Shown here: positions 57,531 through 64,000 of the stretch, in pieces
Position numbering within the stretch: position 1 is the first letter of the stretch
Layout: each line of letters starts with the position of its first letter
Assembly (NCBI GenBank): GCA_947311845.1
Contig: CAMZMU010000107.1
Location: 19,365,166-19,429,165 of the forward strand
Direction of reading: 5' to 3'
Length of the DNA: 64,000 bases
Source of the DNA: Poa pratensis
Lineage: Eukaryota > Streptophyta > Magnoliopsida > Poales > Poaceae
Program-made: the position numbers and the translations under genes
Notes under the pieces: generated by a model
Databases searched by the model: none
Seen by the model: the letters and a program-made list of their open reading frames with translations, nothing else
What the model was told of the DNA's origin: nothing

Positions 57531-60124
57531 TTAACCAGGGCCGACCTTTGGGATATCATAGTGCTCACTGAGATTTGCCAGGTACTGGTTGAAGTCTTGG
57601 ATGCGGTCCCTGTGCGACTTGTCAGCCACCTTGGCCAGCTTGTGTACATCAATCTTCTGCTTCTGTTCAATGTAGCGTCGCTCAGCTGGAGTGAGGTGAT
57701 CATAATCGGCCTGTGCGTCCCCTTCCTCTCCCATCTTGCCAGCTTCGCTCAATTCAGGGTCACCTGGTAATTCAGAGCTTCCACCTGAAGAATAAACATT
57801 GAATTAGGAATGAAGTATATTTAGCAGAAAGCAGTTTTAGATTTACAGAGTTCTATCACAGAGATACATGAAAATAGCAAATAGATACAATCAAGTTGTT
57901 GGGCAAATGAACAAAGCATACCATGGATGAGCCAAACAAGAATCTACCTTAACAATGTGAGTACATACAATCAAGTTCAAAAAACAACACCCCTAGGTTC
58001 AACCACTCAGCAAATCAGCATTGCTAAGTGGCAGGTTCCCCTCTATCTAATTTAGCCTAATTACCAATAATTGAGAGATCAATTTCACAAAGGCTGGTCC
58101 AAAAAGGCAACAGTTTGAACAAGATATTATCTCCCGTCATGCAAATCTGACTACCTAAGTCCAATGATCCAAACATACAGTCACTGCAGAATACCGGAAC
58201 TAGCAACAGCAACAGAAGTCATAATACATGTTTCTTTTTTCTTGAGGGGCAAAATACATGTTTCTTACTTTCTCTAATTAGCAGTTCACACAAACACAAA
58301 CCCCTAATACCACTTATCAGCTGTAAATAATCAGTACTGCCAGAAACAGCACCAAGATATTTTAACCTATTACTAGTGTTAATTTTTAGTTTTGCTTCTG
58401 CCTAGCACCTATCTCACCTAAAAGTGCACGCCTAGTGTTGTGGACGCTAGTAAGATGGACGTGCATGGCTGGGCAGCAAGAAAATCAGGATACTCGTATT
58501 GGATTAGGAGATGGAAAGAGTCCTTTAGGAAAGAATAGGATTAGGAAGGAGTCCACTTGTATAAGGAAAGGTCCAATAAGTCCATTCGTATTAGGAGAGG
58601 TCAAAGCATCCACTATATAAGGATGTCATGTATCTAGGGTTGAGACAAGCAAGAACAATCAATCTAATCTCTTCCTCGTAATTCTCTCTTCTCAACCTAT
58701 GTCTACCCAATCCCTCGCAGCCATGCCGTCTGGCTATCTTCTGCACGGTAGCTATCCCGTTGTGGGTCTAAGTCCACAACACCTAGGTGCACTGTTTTTT
58801 AACAAGGGAAGGGCCCCGAAGCTGCATTAAATTTGATTGGTGGGGTTAGAAGTTACATAGAGGACCTTGAAAAGAGCAGAAACTGCAAAAGAACTATAGT
58901 TTTACAGAAAAGGGCCCTAGATGGGGTCCTTCTCCCCCGACCTTGCGCTGGATCTTTAGAACATGGGCACACACATCATCGCCAGGGACTTCGCCACTTG
59001 GGACAAGGCAGGCTGTGCGCACCATGTAGAAGCAGGAGTGCCTCTGACTTGGCGAACTGGCTTGGAGGTTTAACATACCGCGGCAACAAGGAAGAAGCTT
59101 CTGAATTGCAGACGATGCTGGAGCATGGAGTGTCCGCCCTATCTGCCAGAAGGGCCAACGGCTTGACAAGGCGCCCTTGGGGATGAACTCCAACAAGCAG
59201 GATCAGCTTCAGCATCCCCCAAGAAGCTCTAGATCCGAACAGATCGGGAACGATTCCCTATCTTCCTCCCCCGATTCCCCATCTTCCTCCCCTCCGTCAC
59301 CGAGACGACCAGGAAGAACCGAGAGCTCCAGATCTACCAAGCTAGGAGCTTCCCCGTGCTTCGCGCTTAAGCGCACACATAACACGATTAAGCACTAGAC
59401 ATTTTGCTGTCGCCTAGCGCCTAGGCACGCTTAAGCGCATGCCTAGGCACGCCTTCTTTTTTATCATGGTCATATTAGCAAATAAAGGAAGAAAGCTTGC
59501 CAGCAAATCAGCGTCAACCAGCAGCACTCACATAAGCTACTCAACCCAAGAACACATAAAATATTGACACCAACCACCATATATAGGAACAAAGTTAAGT
59601 ATTATGTGAGTCAACATTTTGTCCTTCATAGCATGGTAAGGATATAAGTGGTGTGCCCGCAAGTGCTGCAACACAGAGTACATCATAGTGTTAATTTTTC
59701 AGCCATGGTGAACTAGTTACCGAGTTTTGCGGGATAAGTGGGCTACCGTTTGCATCCCTACTGAGATGGTCATATGCAGCATTTTTAGACAAAAAGTAAA
59801 TCAACAATTAACTAACCAGGAGATGGGTCAACTCAATTGCTCAGACTTCAGAGCGCAACAAATCGATCATAGTATCACCCCTAGTGGAAACTATAATACT
59901 GAAGGACACAACAAATTGTTTAAGAAATCTGAAGAGATGCTAGAGGTTAGAACAGAGCAGTGTGGAAAGGAGCAGAAACCTTCGTATTGCTGGCCATGCT
60001 CGGCTTGAGAGGACTCCTCACGGCGGTGCTTCTTCTTCTTCTTCTTGACTCCACCTTCCTTGACATCCAGCGGTTTCCCCTTCAGCTTGAGCCTACCCCC
60101 GACGACGTTCTGGTATTCCGACAT
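57531..60124 (-). CDS. FAM32A: FAM32A-like small nuclear protein
   Basis: Two coding exons on the minus strand: 60124-59980 (ending GAAG|gt) and 57784-57531 (acceptor 'ttcttcag'), 145 + 254 nt = 133 codons, 132 aa. Exon 1 encodes 'MSEYQNVVGGRLKLKGKPLD' and the basic run 'KKKKKKHRREE'. Exon 2 encodes the conserved tail 'LTPAERRYIEQKQ', 'KVADKSHRDRIQDFNQYLAN' and 'LSEHYDIPKVGPG'. This is the pattern of eukaryotic FAM32A, where the K-L-K-L-K-G start and the H-Y-D-I-P-K-V end are conserved; the human protein enters the spliceosome at the exon-ligation step. The frame is intact, unlike the two genes upstream. The 2.2-kb intron contains a solo LTR and other repeat debris, and a SINE lies 480 bp upstream. 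Confidence 0.9.
58436..58781 (+). mobile_element. Short solo LTR (346 bp) in the FAM32A intron, TSD CCTAG
   Basis: It starts TGTTGTGGACGC and ends GTCCACAACA (10-bp inverted ends) and is flanked by CCTAG at 58431-58435 and 58782-58786. A 'actatataaggatg' TATA region lies at about 58611. Size and ends suit a copia or TRIM LTR. It is in antisense orientation to the FAM32A gene. Confidence 0.9.
58787..59470. other. Repeat-derived intron sequence
   Basis: On the minus strand 58840-58800 reads '...ttaatgcagcttcggggccc' then a run ending 'ttaaaaaaca', like the 3' end of a LINE-type element; the short ORFs at 58833-59215 are not convincing genes. 59365-59450 holds repeated 'gcgcctaggcacgcttaagcgc' type words, also hinted at 58405-58435, perhaps the inverted ends of a DNA element now carrying the solo LTR. 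Confidence 0.35.
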
Positions 60125-60607
60125 CTCGCTGCTTACACCAAGACGAAGAAGAGGTTCAGCGAAGCAAAATCACATCCGACGCTCCGATGGGTCTGCGGGG
60201 CGGCGTGGTAGTGAAATTGGAAGAAGAACGCCACAAAGATTTGAATCGCAGAACAAACTATAGACGAAATCGATACCGACACAGGGAAGTTAGGGCTTAC
60301 GTTGCCTAGCAAGAGGAATCGGTCCGCATGTATCTTCGATCCGCGCGGACCAAATAGAGCGCGGCAGGAGGAGGAGGAGGAGGAGGAGACGCGTGCTGTG
60401 GAAGGGCCGCTTGGCGGCGCCGGCGAAGATCGAGGGCACGGCGGCGGTCGATTTGGGGGAGGGGATTTAAGATGCGAGACAACCCGGGGGTCCGGCTCCG
60501 GTTGGGGCTGTTTGGCGTCGGGATGCTTTACCGTTGGGTCCGTTCGGTTCGGTGGAGTACTCGGAACTGGAGCTAGGCCTCTATGGGCCACATTCTTTTA
60601 GGCCCTC

Positions 60608-60923
60608 TTTTTTTTTGAGAACACAGTACAACACAGACGCTCACAAATACGCATGTACACTCACCCCTATGAACGCACGCACGCACACCCTACCCCTATG
60701 AGCACCTCTGAAGGACGGTGTCGGCAGATCTTGAGGTTGACGAAGTCACCACGGGCGCCTCGCTGTTGACGGGCACGTCACCTACCACTGAAAGAATAGC
60801 GCCGAATAATCCTGGATAAATCCAGGTAAATGCAAACGCCCATGCCAAGTCTAGGACTTGAACCTGGGTGGGCTGGTTCCACCACAGGGAACCCAACCAT
60901 CAGAGCCAAGCTCCGTTTGCAAT
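60608..60923 (-). mobile_element. Au-like SINE with 15-bp target duplication
   Basis: On the minus strand it has a tRNA-like head with A-box-like 'tggctctgatgg' (about 60910-60898) and B-box GGTTCAAGTCC (60864-60854), then the '(t)cataggggtagggtg' and 'gtgcgtgcgtgcgttcatag' body common in grass SINEs, ending in a run of A (60616-60608). TTCTTTTAGGCCCTC flanks both ends (60593-60607 and 60924-60938). It is not a tRNA gene: no cloverleaf is completed. Confidence 0.9.
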
Positions 60924-60938
60924 TTCTTTTAGGCCCTC

Positions 60939-61941
60939 GAGGACCGAATTACTGCACATATCGACTTGATGCTACTTGCGCACAGCCCACGACAACCAGT
61001 CTATAGCATCTGCTAAAAAGAACAAGTATATATCATCTGCTAAAAAAACAAGTCTATAGCATTGATGTACCTTTTTTTTCATGAATTAGCATTCATGTAG
61101 CCATGACGGTCTTCCCTAAAAAAAAGCATTCATGTATACTATTTTTCTTTTTGCGAATCACGATTGATGTACTCGCAAGTAACAAGTCACAAAACTAGTC
61201 CACTTTTCGTAGTCCAAAAACAAGGCAAAAACATTAATAAGTATTGCATCACTCGTCAAACGCGATCACTTTTGCCCAAATCTCCCTCAAATGAGACCGT
61301 GTTAGATTATTTTGCTCACATGGCGCCCTAAAACCTGGATAGGATTTTGTGGGATCCTATCACCCGCTGAGTGAGCTCACGCGAGAGGAATGAGAGACTT
61401 TCCCCGCTTCTCATGTAGCACTCTCATTTTGTGATAGTCCTTAAACTATCTTTGAACCATACCAGATCTTTATGTTCCCCTCTTACTTCTCCTATTGCCC
61501 TAACCCTAGACTGGTAACTGGGGATGAAAAGATGGAATCAAGGGACTAAAAGGATCATCTTGCAGCTCCTCCTATATGTTTCCCATCTTTACTCCCGCTC
61601 AATGTCCTTGCGATGGCTAGTTCATGACGACAGGCTCGTTGTGTCGCCATGTCCTTGTCCGGCGACACCTCAACTCCCCCTGAGTGTGTATATCATCTTT
61701 GAGGATTGACAAATAAGATAACAAAAGACCAAGGTCATTTGCACAAAATGTACACTACCCCATGCCATTGCGCCTCCTTTGAATCTCTAGTGACCTCCTT
61801 TGACGGGACAGGGAGTTTTCACAAAATCGCATCCCGCGCGCCAAAATCCCCCTACCACGACATACATGCCAAAGTAACAAAATCATTTGAACTGACCTCA
61901 TTCTGAGAAATTATGGAAAAAAAGTCACCACATTGACGAGT
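60939..61941. other. Intergenic sequence without recognised features
   Basis: A+T-rich, with two near-copies of 'ctatagcatctgctaaaaag' at about 61001-61050 and similar 'catgaattagcattcatgta' palindromic text near 61080. No gene is supported. Confidence 0.4.
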
Positions 61942-61943
61942 TA

Positions 61944-62103
61944 CTCCCTCCGTTTTTTAATATAAGATGTTTTAGCATTTGTCCACATGCACATATATAT
62001 AAATGTATGTAGACACATTTTAGTGTGCATATTCACTCATTATAATATGCATGTACACAACATGTAGAATACCTAAACATTTTATATTAAAAAATGGAGG
62101 GAG
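61944..62103. mobile_element. Stowaway MITE, TSD TA
   Basis: The 160-bp element starts CTCCCTCCGTTTTTTAATAT and ends with its inverse ('attaaaaaatggagggag'). TA flanks both ends (61942-61943, 62104-62105). This is the classic Tc1/mariner-derived MITE of grass genomes. Confidence 0.95.
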
Positions 62104-62283
62104 TACTAAACAATGATAGTTTTTTGGGGTTGATGAATTTAAGTGGGAAGCGACTAGCCATCAGGCGCCTTAGATTTGGCAAATTCATACGCACCCAAAA
62201 CAAGTTCAATCCCTTCGGTAATGACAGCGACAGCTATGTACGTCAACAACCATGCGTGATTAGAAATACGCTTTATTTGCATG

Positions 62284-63516
62284 CATGCACAAAAGACCAA
62301 AAATGCTAATGTCATCCCGCATTAAATGCGAAATTCAAAAATTTAAAAAGTTTTGTAGCCCAAACCGTTTATCCGATTTAGAATCCGTTTTCACCGTTGG
62401 ACTAGTCGCGACGAGATCTTCGAAACTAGATCCCATGTCGATATGTTCCGACGACTTTTTTTTTGCCCAAAATTTATCATCCACGTAACATATAAGTTAC
62501 CCAGTCTTGAATACGTAAGTTACCGACCATATTAGTGATTAGTTTTCGGATCGACATAAAACCATTTTTTGTTGTTCTTTTAGATTTTTACGAGATTTAA
62601 AGTTACCACGTCACTTTGAGATAGTAAATTTATCGTGTATAAGTATTAGGATGACAATTGTCGATTTCATAGTGAAACTACACATAAAAAAGATGGGCAT
62701 TATATTCGTAACTATTATTTAGAGGACATGGTAACTACATCGATTTCATGGTGGATAACTACATCATGAACACATGGATAGCTAAATAAATACTAAGTGG
62801 GTAACTTGATGAGTATTGGGTGGGTAACTATTACCGAGAGAGTACGGTAACTACATTGATTTCATGTTGGATAACTTCACCATAAAAACACATGGGTAAC
62901 TTTATCAGTACTGATTGGATAAGTCCATCAGTATTGGGTGAATAACTATTACCGAGAGAGTAGGGTGAATAACTATACATGAAAACACACGGGGTAACTT
63001 TACTAGTACTAGGTGATAACTATTATCGAGAGAGTAGGGTGGATAACTACACATGAAAACACACGAGGTAACTTTACTAGTACTGGGTGATAACTATTAT
63101 CGAGAGAGTAGGGTAACTATAACGATTTTGTGATGGATAACTACATATGAAAACACATAGATAACTTTGTCAATACCGGGTGGTAACTCCATCAGTATTG
63201 GGTGGTAACTATTACCGAGAGAGTATGGTAACTATAATGATTTTGTCAACCTAAAAACTAATTGCTAATATGGTGGGTAACTTAATTATTCAAGCCTTGG
63301 TAACTTTTATGTTACGGGGGTGGTAACTTTCGAGGAAAAAAAAAGTTGTCGGAACATGGCAACATGGGATCTAGTTTCGAAGATCTCGTCGCGACTAGCT
63401 CAGCGGTGAAAACGGATTCTAAATCGGATAAACGGTTTGGGCTACAAAACTTTTTGAATTTTCGGATTGTGCATTAAATACGAGATGACATCACCTTTTT
63501 GTTTTTTTTTTGTGTC
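62284..63516. mobile_element. Foldback/MULE-like element with long inverted arms
   Basis: Arms 62345-62438 and 63362-63455 (94 bp each) are near-perfect inverted copies, beginning 'aaaaagttttgtagcccaaa' outside and ending 'gatcccatgt' inside. More diverged pairing continues outward to about 62284 and 63516, where 'ttgcatgca' occurs at both edges and may be a 9-bp TSD. The interior is a tandem repeat, not a gene. Long arms and a ~9-bp TSD point to Mutator-type mobilisation. Confidence 0.75.
62640..63290. repeat. Degenerate TAACT-rich minisatellite inside the foldback element
   Basis: About eight units of 60-90 bp share 'ggtaactattaccgagagag', 'ggtaactacattgatttc' and 'acatgaaaacacac' words. 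The motif (g)gtaact / (g)ataact recurs more than twenty times on this strand. Units are closest to each other at 62940-63110. Confidence 0.8.
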
Positions 63517-63529
63517 TTGCATGCAAAAG

Positions 63530-64000
63530 GACGTGCGGTCTAACGACAAGTAAAGTAGCAAAAGGACGTGCATGCATGTAACTTCTGGTTGACCGAATCT
63601 CGTCCGCCCATACGCGATCCAACGGCTCGCGGGGTGCTTACAGTTAAGCTAATTATAAGGCGCCTTACAATTAGATTTCCCCTTTAAGTGGGCTACTTTA
63701 TTTCAGATGCAATTTGCTCAACAAAATACAACTAGAATACACAAGTTTATAGTACGTTTTGTACCAAGTAATAATTTTAGTTTCACAAATAGCTGGCAAA
63801 AGTTTGAGTTTTTTTCTAAACATCCACGTGTTTCAGTTGTCGTCCTCGCGGGTGGGTTATCTTTAGGGAGCTCCTTGTGGCTTTTATCGGATCACGGATG
63901 CCCACTCCAACTCTAACTATACCCCCATTTGGCTTTGCATGCACACAATACTTTGTTCATAATGTTCACCATGTCTAATCCGTCTCGTGGCGTTGATGGT
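63530..64000. other. Right-hand flank without recognised genes
   Basis: 'aaaggacgtgc' is repeated at 63526 and 63561. 'ataaggcgccttacaattag' at ~63655 contains the palindrome 'aaggcgcctt'. The 69-aa ORF at 63707-63916 has no motif I recognise. Confidence 0.35.

Noticed and set aside
60854..60910. Possible tRNA gene on the minus strand
   Set aside because: A- and B-box-like words are present but no cloverleaf forms, and poly(A) and a 15-bp target duplication show a SINE.
62640..63290. CRISPR-like array
   Set aside because: Units vary in length and sequence, spacers are not unique, and the context is a plant foldback transposon.

Overview
The window is nuclear DNA of a cool-season grass (Pooideae). 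The evidence is the retrotransposon families (long LTRs beginning TGATACGTCTC, BARE/Angela-like copia LTRs), a Stowaway MITE, an Au-like SINE, and intron-containing plant genes (a U-box/ARM E3 ligase, an AVT6-type transporter, a FAM32A homologue). I cannot fix the genus; TE family names are from memory of the sequence style, not from a search.

Positions 1-30,227 are a retrotransposon nest that target-site duplications (TSDs) resolve layer by layer. Two related plus-strand elements that show no reverse transcriptase (A, 1-~4537; B, ~4538-30227) form the base. A has taken a foreign solo LTR (2327-3854, TSD CCAGT). B was hit at the last codons of its protease-like ORF by a solo LTR (5639-26078, TSD ATAAT). 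That LTR was split by a minus-strand element without pol (5921-24742, TSD CACCC), whose 3' LTR was split by a complete 12-kb gypsy chromovirus with 3.5-kb LTRs (6736-18748, TSD TTGGA).

Positions 30,228-36,742 are older debris: pieces of BARE/Angela-like LTRs, another solo LTR (34462-36015, TSD ATCTC) and CACTA-like repeats. Within this debris lies a compact two-exon minus-strand gene (32431-33338) for an 88-residue secreted cysteine-rich peptide of the MEG/EMBRYO SURROUNDING FACTOR type, with a MITE in its intron. Its exons are short and easily missed.

Positions 36,743-45,400 are a complete CACTA transposon (TSD TTG) with a TNP2-type transposase gene and a second gene combining a plant En/Spm-type region with a Ulp1-like cysteine-protease domain. 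Palindromic transposase-site-like repeats lie at the ends and between the two genes. To about 46,750 follows decayed copia sequence with a foldback MITE and a broken gag.

Positions 47,700-61,000 are gene-bearing: an AVT6-like amino-acid transporter (minus, 5 exons), a U-box/ARM-repeat ubiquitin ligase (plus, 3 coding exons) and a FAM32A homologue (minus, 2 exons, intron carrying a solo LTR, SINE upstream). The end of the window holds a Stowaway MITE and a foldback element with long inverted arms around a TAACT-rich tandem repeat.

A pattern runs through the window: most long genes are interrupted by one or several single-base indels, usually in short homopolymers, although splice sites and domains are otherwise intact. 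Uncorrected consensus errors would explain this as well as gene decay, and this should be settled before any gene is called a pseudogene.
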